The position numbers were made by a program, and so were the translations under genes. Of a DNA stretch of 64,000 nt, positions 8,954 through 18,277 are shown piece by piece. The notes below the pieces were generated by a model. That model had not been told where the DNA came from. It did no database searches and was given only the letters and a program-made list of their open reading frames with translations. The DNA comes from Janthinobacterium sp. CG3 (lineage in GTDB: Bacteria > Pseudomonadota > Gammaproteobacteria > Burkholderiales > Burkholderiaceae_D): assembly GCF_000344615.1 (NCBI RefSeq), contig NZ_KB467824.1, positions 1,514,592 through 1,578,591 on the forward strand. Reading direction: 5' to 3'. Positions within the stretch are counted from its first letter, which is position 1; each line of letters opens with the position of its first letter.

Positions 8954-10180
8954 TTAGTGCAGCAATTCGCTGAATGGGATGAAGCGGACGGTGTCGCCCG
9001 GCGCGATGGTTTGCCCCGGCGGGTTGTCGACTACGCCGTCGCCCCACACGGTCGAGGTCAGCACGCCCGAGCTTTGGTTGGCGAACAGGTCCAGGCCGCC
9101 GCCGGCGTTCATGCGCGCGCGCAGGAACTCGTTGCGCCGGTCCGCCTTCGGCCAGTGGAAGTCGGCGCGCAGCGTGTAGCCCTTCGGCGCCAGCGCGGCC
9201 GGGTCGCCGACGCCTTGCAGGCGCAGGATGAACGGCCGCACGAACATCAGGAAGGTGATGAAGCTCGACACCGGATTGCCCGGCAAACCGATGAAGAAGG
9301 CGTCCTTGACCTCGCCGAAGGCCAGCGGCTTGCCGGGCTTGATGGCGATCTGCCACATGTTCAGACGCCCTTCCGCCTCGACCGCCGGCTTGACGTGGTC
9401 CTCGTCGCCGACCGACACGCCGCCCGAGGTGATGATCAGGTCGTGCGCCTGGGCCGCCTCGCGCAGCACCGCGCGGGTGGCGGCTAGCGAATCCGGGACG
9501 ATGCCGTAGTCGCTGATCTGGCAACCGAGGTTTTCCAGCAGCGCGCGCAAGGTGAAGCGGTTCGAATTGTAGATCGCGCCCGGCGCCAGCGGCTGGCCCG
9601 GCATGGTCAGCTCGTCGCCGGTGAAAAACACCGCCACGCGCAGCTTGCGCCAGACCGGCAGTTCGGCCAGGCCGACCGACGCCGCCAGCCCCAGCTCCTG
9701 GCTGCGCAGGCGCGTGCCGGCCGGCAAAATTACGCTGCCGGCGGTGATGTCCTCGCCGGCGCGGCGTATCCACTCGCCCGGCGCCGGCGCGTGCCGCACC
9801 GTGACTACGCCGTCGAGCAACTCGCATTGCTCCTGCATGACGACGGCGTCGGCGCCTTCCGGAATCAGCGCGCCGGTGAAAATGCGCGCCGCCGTACCCG
9901 GCTGCAAGGGCTCGCCGACGTGGCCGGCCGCGATCCGTTGCGACACCGGCAAGGCCGCCGCCGCGCCGGCGCAATCGGCCGCGCGCACCGCGTAGCCATC
10001 CATTTGCGTGTTGTCTCGCGCCGGGACGTTCATGTCCGAGCTCTGCGCCCGCGCCAGCACGCGGCCGTTGGCCGCCAGCGTCGGCACGGAGTCGATCGCG
10101 GCGACCGGGCGCGCCGCGCCCAGCAACAGGTCCAGCGCGGCTTGCGCCGTCAGCATCGGTTTTGGCTTATATTCGCTCAT
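8954..10180 (-). CDS. moeA: Molybdopterin molybdenumtransferase MoeA
   Basis: 408 residues with the MoeA landmarks: DNTQMDGYAVR near residue 57, FTGALIPEGADAVVMQEQ near 107, FFTGDEL near 190, SGGVSVGDEDHVK near 255 and GLPGNPVSSFITF near 305. It inserts molybdate into adenylylated molybdopterin in the cytoplasm. It sits between thrC (7 bases upstream) and moaD (20 bases downstream), likely one transcript. Confidence 0.96.
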   Translation of the reverse strand: MSEYKPKPMLTAQAALDLLLGAARPVAAIDSVPTLAANGRVLARAQSSDMNVPARDNTQMDGYAVRAADCAGAAAALPVSQRIAAGHVGEPLQPGTAARIFTGALIPEGADAVVMQEQCELLDGVVTVRHAPAPGEWIRRAGEDITAGSVILPAGTRLRSQELGLAASVGLAELPVWRKLRVAVFFTGDELTMPGQPLAPGAIYNSNRFTLRALLENLGCQISDYGIVPDSLAATRAVLREAAQAHDLIITSGGVSVGDEDHVKPAVEAEGRLNMWQIAIKPGKPLAFGEVKDAFFIGLPGNPVSSFITFLMFVRPFILRLQGVGDPAALAPKGYTLRADFHWPKADRRNEFLRARMNAGGGLDLFANQSSGVLTSTVWGDGVVDNPPGQTIAPGDTVRFIPFSELLH

Positions 10181-10187
10181 CGGCGGC

Positions 10188-11675
10188 TTACAGGCCAGTA
10201 TTGGCGGCGATATAAGCCTGCATGGCGACCACGTCGGTGCCCATCACGACGAATTTCTGTGGCAAGTCCTCGATATTTTCGAAGCCTTCCGGACGCTCGG
10301 CGTCGACGCCCAGCGCGTCGAGGATGGTTTCGTTGAACTTGGCGGCCAGCGCCGTTTCCAGCACGATCATCGGCACGCCCGGCTCCAGATGCTCGCGCGC
10401 CACCTTGATACCGTCGGCGGTATGGGTGTCGATGACGATGCCGTAGTCGTCGGCGACGTCGCGGATGGTGTCGAGGCGGTCCTTGTGGGTCGACTTGCCG
10501 GACTGGAAGCCGTACTTGGCCACCAGCTTGAACTCGTCGCCGTCGCTGCCCGGCTTGCCGGACAGGTCGAAGCCGCCGGCCGTTTCCACCTTGTGGAACA
10601 GCGCGCGCACGCGGTCGCCGTCGCGGCCCACCAAGTCGTAAATGAAACGCTCGAAGTTCGACGCCTTCGAAATGTCCATCGACGGGCTGCTGGTGTGGTA
10701 AGTCTCGGCCGACTTGCGCACGCGGTAGACGCCGGTGCGGAAGAACTCGTCGAGCACGTCGTTTTCATTGGTGGCGGCGACCAGCTTGGCGATCGGCAAG
10801 CCCATCATGCGGGCGATGTGGCCGGCGCAGATATTGCCGAAGTTACCCGACGGCACCGTGAACGACACCTTCTGGGTGTTGTCGGTGGTGGTCGCGAGGT
10901 AGCCGCGGAAGTAATACACGACCTGCGCGACGACGCGCGCCCAGTTGATCGAATTGACGGTGCCGATCTTTTGCGCGGCCTTGAACGGCAAGTCGTTCGA
11001 GACGGCCTTGACCATGTCCTGGCAATCGTCGAAGACGCCCTCGACGGCGATATTGAAAATATTCTTGTCCTGCAGGCTGAACATCTGCGCGCTCTGGAAG
11101 GCGCTCATCTTCTTATGCGGCGACAACATGAAGACGCGGATGCCCTTCTTGCCGCGCATCGCATACTCGGCGGCGCTGCCGGTGTCGCCCGAGGTCGCGC
11201 CGAAGATATTCAGCTCGGCCTTGGTCTTGGCCAGCGTGTACTCGAACAGATTGCCGAGCAACTGCATCGCCATATCCTTGAACGCCAGCGTCGGGCCGTT
11301 CGACAGCCCCTGCAGCAACAACGTGGTGGCGCCGCCCTTGGCCAGGTTTTCTTCGAGCACCCGCAGCGGCGTGATATCGGCGGCCTTCTCGCCGTCGCGC
11401 GCGTTGCGGTACACCGCCTTCGTATACGTCTTCGCCGTCAGCGCCTTCAAATCGGCGTCCGGAATATCGGTCGCGAACTTGCGCAAAATTTCATAGGCCA
11501 GCTCGGCGTAGGACAGCTTGCGCCAGGCGTCGAGTTCGGCGCCCGTCACCTGCGGATACTCGGCCGGCAAATACAGGCCGCCGTCGGGGGCCAGGCCACC
11601 CAACAGGATGTCGGAAAATTGTTGCGAAGCGGAAGAAGCAGGCGCTTGGGCGGCGCGGGTAGACACGTATTGCAT
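10188..11675 (-). CDS. thrC: Threonine synthase
   Basis: 495 residues, PLP fold type II. The N-terminal LLGGLAPDGGLYLPAEYP, the PLP lysine in GPTLAFKDMAMQ (about residue 118) and the phosphate loop GATSGDTGSAAEYA (about 160) are typical of the longer bacterial ThrC. It converts O-phosphohomoserine to threonine. Homoserine dehydrogenase, often its neighbour in this group, is absent; instead sdaA lies 110 bases upstream on the same strand. Confidence 0.96.
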   Translation of the reverse strand: MQYVSTRAAQAPASSASQQFSDILLGGLAPDGGLYLPAEYPQVTGAELDAWRKLSYAELAYEILRKFATDIPDADLKALTAKTYTKAVYRNARDGEKAADITPLRVLEENLAKGGATTLLLQGLSNGPTLAFKDMAMQLLGNLFEYTLAKTKAELNIFGATSGDTGSAAEYAMRGKKGIRVFMLSPHKKMSAFQSAQMFSLQDKNIFNIAVEGVFDDCQDMVKAVSNDLPFKAAQKIGTVNSINWARVVAQVVYYFRGYLATTTDNTQKVSFTVPSGNFGNICAGHIARMMGLPIAKLVAATNENDVLDEFFRTGVYRVRKSAETYHTSSPSMDISKASNFERFIYDLVGRDGDRVRALFHKVETAGGFDLSGKPGSDGDEFKLVAKYGFQSGKSTHKDRLDTIRDVADDYGIVIDTHTADGIKVAREHLEPGVPMIVLETALAAKFNETILDALGVDAERPEGFENIEDLPQKFVVMGTDVVAMQAYIAANTGL

Positions 11676-11784
11676 AAAGTAGAAAAGTCCGGTTGGGCTA
11701 ACGGCTAAGAAGCATCGAGTGCAATTGAACGCTTATTATAATGCGGCCCGCCCATCCTTGCGAACCCCCAAGTCAATGCGTTGT

Positions 11785-13194
11785 TTAGCAGGCGGCGTGG
11801 TTGACGGTGATGACGTGGATGGCCAGCCCGCCCAGCGAAGTTTCCTTGTATTTGTCTTGCATGTCGGCGCCGGTCTGGCGCATCGTTTCGATGACTTCGT
11901 CGAGGCTGACGAAGTGGGTGCCGTCGCCTTTCAGCGCCAGCGAGGCGGCGGTGATGGCTTTGACGGCGCCCATGCCGTTGCGCTCGATGCAGGGGATTTG
12001 CACCAGGCCGCCGATCGGGTCGCAGGTCATGCCCAGGTGGTGTTCGATGCCGATTTCGGCGGCGTTTTCGATTTGTTCGTTGCTGCCGCCGAGCGCGGCC
12101 ACCAGGCCGGCCGCCGCCATCGCGCAGGCCACGCCGACCTCGCCCTGGCAGCCGATTTCGGCGCCGGAGATCGAGGCGTTGCGCTTGCACAGCATGCCGA
12201 TCGCCGCCGACGTCAGCATGAAGTCGCGCACGCCGGTCACCGGGTCGCTCGGATGGCAGTCTTCGGCGTAATAGCGCAGCACCGCCGGAATGATGCCGGC
12301 CGCGCCGTTGGTCGGCGCCGTGACGACCCGCCCGCCGGCGGCGTTTTCCTCGTTGACGGCCATCGCGTACAGGCTCACCTGGTGGATCGCGTCGTGCGGC
12401 AGGTCGTTGGCGCGGTTGTCCGACGCCTTCGCTTCCTGCGCCATGGTCCACAACTTGGCCGCGCGCCGTTTGACGTTCAGGCCGCCCGGCAGTTGGCCGC
12501 CGGTTTCCAGGCCATGGGCGATGCAGTCGCGCATCACGTGCCAGATCTTGTCGATGCCGGCGTTCAATTCGTCGTTGCCCAGGCGCACGCACTCATTGGC
12601 GCGCAGCATCTGCGGGATCGACAGGCCGCTGGCCTTGCCGTGCGCCAGCAACTGGTCCATCGTGTCGAACGGGTAGACGACCGTCGAAGCCGGGGCGTCG
12701 CCCGCCTGTCCCGACTGCTGCTTGGCCTGGGCCTCGCCGGCGGCGTGGATGAAGCCGCCGCCGACCGAGTAGAACACCCGGTCGATGCGGCCGCCGTCGG
12801 CCAGCATCAGCGTGAAGCGCATGCCGTTCGGGTGCTCCGGCAGCGATTCGCTTTTGTGCCAGATCAAGCCGGTCGCGGCCGTAAACGGCACCGCGTGGCT
12901 GCCCAGCAGTTTGATTTCGCGCGCCGCTTCGACGCCGGCCAGCTTGCCGTCGACGTCGCCGGGCGCGACACCCTGCGGGGTTTCGCCCATCAGGCCGAGG
13001 ATGACGGCCTTGTCGGTGGCGTGGCCGACGCCGGTCAGCGCCAGCGAGCCGTACAGGGCCGCTTCGACGCCGACGGCATTGTCCAGTGAACCGCATTCGA
13101 TCAGGAAACGCCGCGCCGCCACCATCGGCCCCACGGTGTGGGAACTCGACGGCCCGATGCCGATTTTAAATAGATCAAATACGCTCATGTCCAT
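11785..13194 (-). CDS. sdaA: L-serine ammonia-lyase, iron-sulfur single-chain type
   Basis: 469 residues. N-terminal [21 protein letters not shown] is the hallmark of SdaA/SdaB. Cysteines expected to hold the 4Fe-4S cluster are in [20 protein letters not shown] and [12 protein letters not shown], followed by VQIPCIERN. It deaminates serine to pyruvate and ammonia. ATG at 13194 taken; an ATG two codons in is equally open. It follows tdh by 48 bases, fitting a threonine-glycine-serine-pyruvate catabolic string. Confidence 0.95.
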   Translation of the reverse strand: MDMSVFDLFKIGIGPSSSHTVGPMVAARRFLIECGSLDNAVGVEAALYGSLALTGVGHATDKAVILGLMGETPQGVAPGDVDGKLAGVEAAREIKLLGSHAVPFTAATGLIWHKSESLPEHPNGMRFTLMLADGGRIDRVFYSVGGGFIHAAGEAQAKQQSGQAGDAPASTVVYPFDTMDQLLAHGKASGLSIPQMLRANECVRLGNDELNAGIDKIWHVMRDCIAHGLETGGQLPGGLNVKRRAAKLWTMAQEAKASDNRANDLPHDAIHQVSLYAMAVNEENAAGGRVVTAPTNGAAGIIPAVLRYYAEDCHPSDPVTGVRDFMLTSAAIGMLCKRNASISGAEIGCQGEVGVACAMAAAGLVAALGGSNEQIENAAEIGIEHHLGMTCDPIGGLVQIPCIERNGMGAVKAITAASLALKGDGTHFVSLDEVIETMRQTGADMQDKYKETSLGGLAIHVITVNHAAC

Positions 13195-13242
13195 TGGATA
13201 GTCTCTTTATATATAGTTATCGTGGGTGGATCAGCCGCCGGT

Positions 13243-14217
13243 TCAGGCCGCTTCGGCCATCGCCTTACCGACGTTCACGTCGATGTGCGCGAGCATGTCG
13301 GTGACCAGGTGGTCCAGGCCGATTTGCGCCTTCCAGCCCCAGTCGGCCGTCGCCTGCGCGTCGTCCAGGCTTTGCGGCCAGCTGTCGGCGATGGCCTGGC
13401 GGCTGTCCGGCTTGTAGCCGATGGCGAAGTTCGGCACCCGCTGCACGATGGCCTTGGCCAGTTGCTCCGGGTTGAACGACAAACCGGCCACATTATATGC
13501 CGAACGAATCTTGATTTGGGCCGCCGGCGCGTCCATTAATTCGATCGTCGCGCGGATCGCGTCGGGCATGTAGATCATCGGCAGCGCGGTCTGCGGGCCG
13601 AGGAAACACTCGTAGCGTTCGCCGCGCAGCGCCGCGTGGAATATCGCGATGGCGTAGTCGGTGGTGCCGCCGCCCGGTGGCGATTTGTAGCTGATGATGC
13701 CGGGGTAGCGGATGCTGCGCACGTCGACGCCGTATTTGCTGAAGTAGTATTCGCACAGGCGCTCGCCGGCCAGTTTGCTGATGCCGTAAATCGTGGTCGG
13801 GTCCATCACCGTCATTTGCGGCGTGTTCACCGGCGGCGTGTTCGGGCCGAAGGCGGCGATCGACGACGGCCAGAAGATGCGCAGCGGCTTGCCCGCCTCG
13901 CCGCGTTCGCGCGCCACTTCGAGGATGTTGAGCAAGCCGTCCATGTTCAGCGTCCATGCCTTCAGCGGCGCCTGTTCGCCGGTGGCCGACAGCAGCGCCG
14001 CCAGCTGGTAGACCTGGGTGATGCCCTCCCGCTCGACCAGCGCGGCCAGGCCGGCCCGGTCCAGCACGTCGAGGCGGGTGTAGCGCGCCGCGTTGTAGAC
14101 GTTGGCGGCGCCGATGTCGCCCGCGATGACGTTCTGCGCGCCGTGCTGCGCGGCCAGCGCGCCCACCAGTTCGCTGCCGATTTGACCGTTGGCGCCGATG
14201 ACTAAGATGCGTTCCAT
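13243..14217 (-). CDS. tdh: NAD-dependent L-threonine 3-dehydrogenase, epimerase (SDR) type
   Basis: 324 residues of the extended SDR fold, unlike the zinc-dependent E. coli Tdh. NAD motif VIGANGQIGSELVGAL at the N-terminus, the serine in WPSSIAAFGPNTPP (about 118), and catalytic YGISK (about 143). It oxidises threonine to 2-amino-3-ketobutyrate. Kbl, which takes the unstable product, is encoded 22 bases upstream on the same strand, which supports the substrate assignment over sugar-nucleotide epimerase. Confidence 0.93.
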   Translation of the reverse strand: MERILVIGANGQIGSELVGALAAQHGAQNVIAGDIGAANVYNAARYTRLDVLDRAGLAALVEREGITQVYQLAALLSATGEQAPLKAWTLNMDGLLNILEVARERGEAGKPLRIFWPSSIAAFGPNTPPVNTPQMTVMDPTTIYGISKLAGERLCEYYFSKYGVDVRSIRYPGIISYKSPPGGGTTDYAIAIFHAALRGERYECFLGPQTALPMIYMPDAIRATIELMDAPAAQIKIRSAYNVAGLSFNPEQLAKAIVQRVPNFAIGYKPDSRQAIADSWPQSLDDAQATADWGWKAQIGLDHLVTDMLAHIDVNVGKAMAEAA

Positions 14218-14239
14218 TTTTATTTTTCCTGATTTGATT

Positions 14240-15454
14240 TTATTGGGTCTTCAGCAGGCCGAGCTCACGCCCCGCCTGTTCGAATGCGGCCAGCACGGTG
14301 ACCAGTTGCTCGCGGCTGTGGGCGGCCGACAGCTGCACGCGCACGCGCGCCTGGCCCATCGGCACCACCGGGTAGAAGAAACCGGTGAGCAGCACGCCGA
14401 GTTCGTACATTCGGGCGGCGAATTTTTGCGCAACCGGCGCGTCGAACAACATCACCGGCACCACCGGGTGGGTGCCCGGCTTGATGATGAAGCCGATACG
14501 CTCGATTTCTGCGCGGAAGAAGGCGGTGTTCTCGTGCAGGCGGTCGCGCAGCTCGGTCGACTTCGACAGGCGTTCGAGCACCGACAGCGAGGCGCCGGCG
14601 ATCGACGGCGCCAGCGTGTTCGAGAACAGGTAGGGACGCGACTTCTGGCGCAGCATGTCGATCACTTCCTTGCGCGCCGAGGTGAAGCCGCCCATCGCCC
14701 CGCCCAGCGCCTTGCCGAGCGTGCCGGTGATGATGTCGATGCGGCCCAGCACGTTGTGGTGCTCGTGGGTGCCGCGGCCGGTGGCGCCCATAAAGCCGGA
14801 GGCGTGGCATTCGTCGATCATCACCAGGGCGTCGTACTGGTCGGCCAGGTCGCAGATCTTGTCGAGCTGGGCGATGGTGCCGTCCATCGAGAACACGCCG
14901 TCGGTGACGATGACCTTGTGGCGCTTGCCGGCGGCGACGGCGGCCTGCAGCTGCACTTCCAGGTCGGCCATGTCGTTGTGCAGGTAGCGATAGCGGCCGG
15001 CCTTGCACAGGCGGATGCCGTCGATGATCGAGGCGTGGTTCAGGGCGTCGGAGATGATCGCGTCCTGTTCGTCGAAGAGCGGCTCGAACAGGCCGCCGTT
15101 GGCGTCGAAGGCGGCGGCGTACAGGATCGTGTCTTCGGTGCCGAGGAAGCTGGAGATGGCTTGTTCGAGTTGTTTGTGGACGGTCTGGGTGCCGCAGATG
15201 AAGCGCACCGACGACAGGCCGTAGCCGTATTGTTCGGTCGCCGCGATCGACGCCTGCTGGGTTTGCAGGTCGCCGGACAGGCCCAGGTAGTTGTTGGCGC
15301 ACATATTGATCAGGGTACGGCCGTCGTCACACACCACTTCGGCGCCCTGGCGCGAGGCGATCACGCGCTCCGGCTTGTACAAGCCCTGCTCGCGCAACTG
15401 GTCCAGGCTTTGCTGCAGGCCGCTGAAGAAAACGCTCTTGGTTTGCTCGCTCAT
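14240..15454 (-). CDS. kbl: Glycine C-acetyltransferase (2-amino-3-ketobutyrate CoA ligase)
   Basis: 404 residues, alpha-oxoamine synthase family. The PLP lysine lies in GTLGKALGGAMGG (about residue 244), with DECHASGFMGATGRGT and FSNTLAPSIAGAS as in Kbl. It splits 2-amino-3-ketobutyrate with CoA to glycine and acetyl-CoA. The ATG at 15452-15454 follows AAGGGA by 6 bases; an in-frame start 17 codons upstream has no such site. First gene of kbl-tdh-sdaA, divergent from the XRE-cupin regulator. Confidence 0.95.
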   Translation of the reverse strand: MSEQTKSVFFSGLQQSLDQLREQGLYKPERVIASRQGAEVVCDDGRTLINMCANNYLGLSGDLQTQQASIAATEQYGYGLSSVRFICGTQTVHKQLEQAISSFLGTEDTILYAAAFDANGGLFEPLFDEQDAIISDALNHASIIDGIRLCKAGRYRYLHNDMADLEVQLQAAVAAGKRHKVIVTDGVFSMDGTIAQLDKICDLADQYDALVMIDECHASGFMGATGRGTHEHHNVLGRIDIITGTLGKALGGAMGGFTSARKEVIDMLRQKSRPYLFSNTLAPSIAGASLSVLERLSKSTELRDRLHENTAFFRAEIERIGFIIKPGTHPVVPVMLFDAPVAQKFAARMYELGVLLTGFFYPVVPMGQARVRVQLSAAHSREQLVTVLAAFEQAGRELGLLKTQ

Positions 15455-15540
15455 GTTTTGTCCCTTTGTGTATTGGTGTGGCGGCCGCTTGACCGATTGT
15501 CGCACTATGTTGTACCGTACCTGCGCCTGGAGATGTTTTC

Positions 15541-15606
15541 AGAGTTTACACTCTTTTCCAACAGCACCCTCGAATTCCGTTATGTCGAACTCAAATTCAA
15601 TATAAT
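15541..15606. promoter_or_regulatory. Divergent kbl / XRE-cupin control region
   Basis: AGAGTTTACACTCT (15541-15554) is an inverted repeat with arms AGAGT/ACTCT about 90 bases before kbl. TATAAT (15601-15606) is a consensus -10 box 42 bases before the regulator's ATG, without a good -35 at 16-18 bases. The palindrome is a plausible operator for the adjacent XRE-type regulator; this link is inference. Confidence 0.4.
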
Positions 15607-15648
15607 GGATATTACCCAAGCCTATTGAACTTTGCAAGCCTCTCCCAG

Positions 15649-16224
15649 ATGAAAACACCCGTTTCGACCAATTCTCCGCCCGAAGTCGGCGCCACGCTGC
15701 AAAAACTGCGCCTCGCGCGCGGCCTGACACTGGAGGATTTGTCGCGCATCGCGGGGGTGTCGAAGTCGATGCTGTCGCAGATCGAGCGGGAGAAGGCCAA
15801 CCCCACCATCGCCATCACCTGGCGCCTGGCGAACGCGCTGGGGGTGGCGATCGGCGAGCTGCTGTCGAGCACGGTAAAAAGTGTCGAGACCATCCGCGTG
15901 CTCGACGCGCACGAGACGCCGACGCTGCCGGGCGACCACGCCGGCTATGTGCTGCGCATTCTCGGGCCGATGGAATTGGCCGGGAAGTACGAGTGGTACG
16001 AGTTGACGCTGGCGCCCGGCGGCGAACTGGTGTCGCAGCCGCACGATCCGGGCACCACCGAGCATTTGACGCTGCTGCACGGTTCGATGGAGATCGAAGT
16101 CGGCGCGGCCAAGCGCAGGGTCAAGATCGGCGGCACCGCGCGCTACCCGGCCGACCAGCAGCACGCCATCCGCAACACCGGCAAGACCGAGGGCAAGGCG
16201 CTGTTGGTGGTGATTCACCGTTAA
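15649..16224 (+). CDS. XRE-family regulator with C-terminal cupin domain
   Basis: 191 residues: an N-terminal helix-turn-helix (about 12-66; LRLARGLTLEDLSRIAGVSKSMLSQIE as two overlapping parts, recognition helix SKSMLSQIE) and a C-terminal cupin (about 105-185; PGGELVSQPHDPGTTEHLTLL, then HAIRNTG). Such proteins bind a small molecule in the cupin and control an adjacent catabolic or transport operon. Its divergence from kbl-tdh-sdaA suggests control of threonine/serine breakdown. ATG at 15649 preferred to a TTG eight codons upstream; no strong ribosome site is seen for either. Confidence 0.85.
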   Translation: MKTPVSTNSPPEVGATLQKLRLARGLTLEDLSRIAGVSKSMLSQIEREKANPTIAITWRLANALGVAIGELLSSTVKSVETIRVLDAHETPTLPGDHAGYVLRILGPMELAGKYEWYELTLAPGGELVSQPHDPGTTEHLTLLHGSMEIEVGAAKRRVKIGGTARYPADQQHAIRNTGKTEGKALLVVIHR

Positions 16225-16230
16225 GGCGTG

Positions 16231-16264
16231 GTAGCTCGGGTTAGCCCAACGGGCGTAACCCGAC
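16231..16264. repeat. REP-like palindrome, copy 2
   Basis: Arms TCGGGTTA (16236-16243) and TAACCCGA (16256-16263), with inner GCCC/GGGC pairing, preceded by GTAGC. It lies between the convergent ends of the XRE-cupin and MerR-fusion genes, where it could also stop transcription, although it has no T-run. Confidence 0.65.
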
Positions 16265-16280
16265 TGGCGCCGGCGGCGGC

Positions 16281-18170
16281 TTAGCGCAGCGTCGCCCGCA
16301 TCAGGCGCGTGACGCCGCCCAGCCGCAAGCCATCCTGGCGCCCGGACAGGTAGCGTTCGCTCAACTGCGGCGCGCTGAACGCCTCCACATCGGCAAAGCC
16401 GATCTTCCCCAGCATGTCCGCCAGCTGCGCCGGGTCGAAATAGCTGTTCCACGGTTCGCCGCGTTCGGCCGCTTTCGCCGACATCATTTGCAGCGCGGTG
16501 CGTTCGGCCGGCGCGAGCAGCTCCGGGTCGGCGCCGTAATCGAACACCACGCCGCTACCCGCCGCGCAGGAGGCGATGTAGCGCAGCGTCTCGTACACTT
16601 CCTCCTGCTCCAGGTACATCGTCACGCCCAGCCACGAGAAGAACGCCGGCTGGTCGGAGCGGAAGCCGGCTTCGGCCAGGCCGGCGGCCAGCGTCGAGCG
16701 TTTGAAATCGAGCGGCACGTAGCTCAGCGCGGCGGGTTCGGCGATGCCGGCCGCGGCCAGGCGCTCGCGCTTCCACCGCTGCGTCGCCGCCAGGTCGACC
16801 TCGAAGATGCGGCTGTCCGCCAGCGCCGCGCCGCGGAAGGCGTAGGTATCGAGGCCGGCGCCCAGCACCACGTACTGGCGCGCGCCGTCGCGCTGCGCGA
16901 CGGCCCAGGCGTCCTCGGCGAGCCGGCTGCGCACCGCCAGCGTGGCGCGCAGCGCCGTCGACATCGGGTCGGTGTAGCGGCCGATGCTGGCGCGCACGGC
17001 GGCCTCCTCCACCGGCCCCAAAATGGTCAGCGCCAGCGGATCGTCGAACACCAGCGGCGCGTCCAGCAACTGGTGCGCGGCGCGCAGCACCGCCACCATG
17101 TAGGCGCTCGGCTTCGGCCCGGCCACCGCCTCGTCCGGCGGCCGGTGCAGCTGCATGATGGCTTGTTGCACGAAGGCGATCAGGCGGGCGTCGACGCCGA
17201 CGCCGCTCGACAGGTCCGGTTCGGCGTGGAAGGCGGCGCGCACCTTCAACTCCAGGGCGGCGTCGTCGCCGGCGTAGGATAGCCGGAACAGCGCCTCCCA
17301 ACGGCGCGCCAGCGCCTGCACGGCCGGTTCGTCGAGGCCGGCGCCGGCGTCCATCTGCCGGCGCAGCTGCTCGATCAGCGGATGCCATTGCGGGGCGTGC
17401 GCAACCATGCGCCGGCGCACCTGCTCGAACTCGGCCGGCGTCAGATGGCGTTCGAACAGGCTGGCGCGGGCGCAGGCGAAGGCCGCCAGTATCCATTCGA
17501 TCATCGCCGGCGTGATGCCGGTGATCTGCTGCGCCCTGCTCTCGCTTTCCTGCATGGTTTGCAGCTTGATGGCCAGGCCGATGTCGCTGCCGGTGCCCTG
17601 GTCGAGCAGGCGCATCCAGCGCTGCGCCAGCGAGCGCGCCAGTTCGCCGCTTGCCGGCAGCGCCTGGTCGAGCGCGTTTTGCACCTGCGCGATCAACGCC
17701 TTCCAGGCGCTGTCGGCGGCCGGGCCGGCCTGCTCCTGGCGCGCGCGCAGCGCGCCCAATTCCGCTTTTGAAAAGTATTTTTCGTACATTGTCATTTTCT
17801 CCATGAGGGTGAGCCACTCGTCGACGCTGGTATCGCGGCCGTCGCTGAGTTCCCTGAGCATCAGCCGAAGGCGCTGTCCGAGTCGCTGTCCACGCTGGAC
17901 CTGATCGTCCACAGCGGCGATCTGGTGCGTGATGACGTCGACCGGCGAGATACCGGTGCCGTCCAGCAGCGCGCCGATGTCGGCCAGCGAACAGCCAAGT
18001 TGCTTCAGGGCGTGGATGCGGTGCAGGCGCACCACGTCGTCCTGGTTGTACAGCCTGAAGCCGCTGTTCGAGCGCGCCGACGGGGAAAGCAGACCGATGC
18101 TGTCGTAGTGGTGCAAAGTGCGTACGGTCAGACCGGCCCGCTTTGCGAGTTCACCAATTTTCAAGGGCAT
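16281..18170 (-). CDS. MerR regulator fused to a TipAS-like domain and a SAM-dependent methyltransferase
   Basis: 629 residues in three parts. Residues 1-70 are a MerR helix-turn-helix (MPLKIGELAKRAGLTVRT; LHHYDSIGLLSPSARS) with the following dimerisation helix. About 130-335 is a helical TipAS-like region (MYEKYFSKAELGAL; FACARASLFERHLTPAEF). About 345-629 is a class I methyltransferase of the Ppm1/LCMT-like family (TIGR00027), with SAM motif YVVLGAGLDTYAFR near 440, acidic IFEVDLAATQRWK and SWLGVTMYL. The ATG at 18170 follows GGAGG by 8 bases. A 19-bp-spacer MerR-type promoter lies just upstream (18193-18223), so autoregulation is likely. The fusion is discussed as a finding; the methyl acceptor is unknown. 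Confidence 0.85.
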   Translation of the reverse strand: MPLKIGELAKRAGLTVRTLHHYDSIGLLSPSARSNSGFRLYNQDDVVRLHRIHALKQLGCSLADIGALLDGTGISPVDVITHQIAAVDDQVQRGQRLGQRLRLMLRELSDGRDTSVDEWLTLMEKMTMYEKYFSKAELGALRARQEQAGPAADSAWKALIAQVQNALDQALPASGELARSLAQRWMRLLDQGTGSDIGLAIKLQTMQESESRAQQITGITPAMIEWILAAFACARASLFERHLTPAEFEQVRRRMVAHAPQWHPLIEQLRRQMDAGAGLDEPAVQALARRWEALFRLSYAGDDAALELKVRAAFHAEPDLSSGVGVDARLIAFVQQAIMQLHRPPDEAVAGPKPSAYMVAVLRAAHQLLDAPLVFDDPLALTILGPVEEAAVRASIGRYTDPMSTALRATLAVRSRLAEDAWAVAQRDGARQYVVLGAGLDTYAFRGAALADSRIFEVDLAATQRWKRERLAAAGIAEPAALSYVPLDFKRSTLAAGLAEAGFRSDQPAFFSWLGVTMYLEQEEVYETLRYIASCAAGSGVVFDYGADPELLAPAERTALQMMSAKAAERGEPWNSYFDPAQLADMLGKIGFADVEAFSAPQLSERYLSGRQDGLRLGGVTRLMRATLR

Positions 18171-18192
18171 CGCCGCTTCCTCCATGCAAACC

Positions 18193-18223
18193 ATCGTAGA
18201 ACCTGACGTAAGGTCAGGATCAA
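18193..18223 (-). promoter_or_regulatory. MerR-type promoter and operator with 19-bp spacer
   Basis: Read on the minus strand: -35 TTGATC (18218-18223), a spacer of exactly 19 bases, then -10 TACGAT (18193-18198). Filling the spacer is an inverted repeat, in plus-strand terms CCTGAC (18202-18207), GTAAG, GTCAGG (18213-18218). An over-long 19-20 bp spacer with a central palindrome is the hallmark of promoters that MerR proteins twist into activity. It lies directly upstream of the MerR-fusion gene, so that protein is the probable ligand. Confidence 0.8.
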
Positions 18224-18277
18224 GGGAAAAATCGTTTTGACACAAATATGGAATGGGCGGCTGGGGGCGGCCGATGC

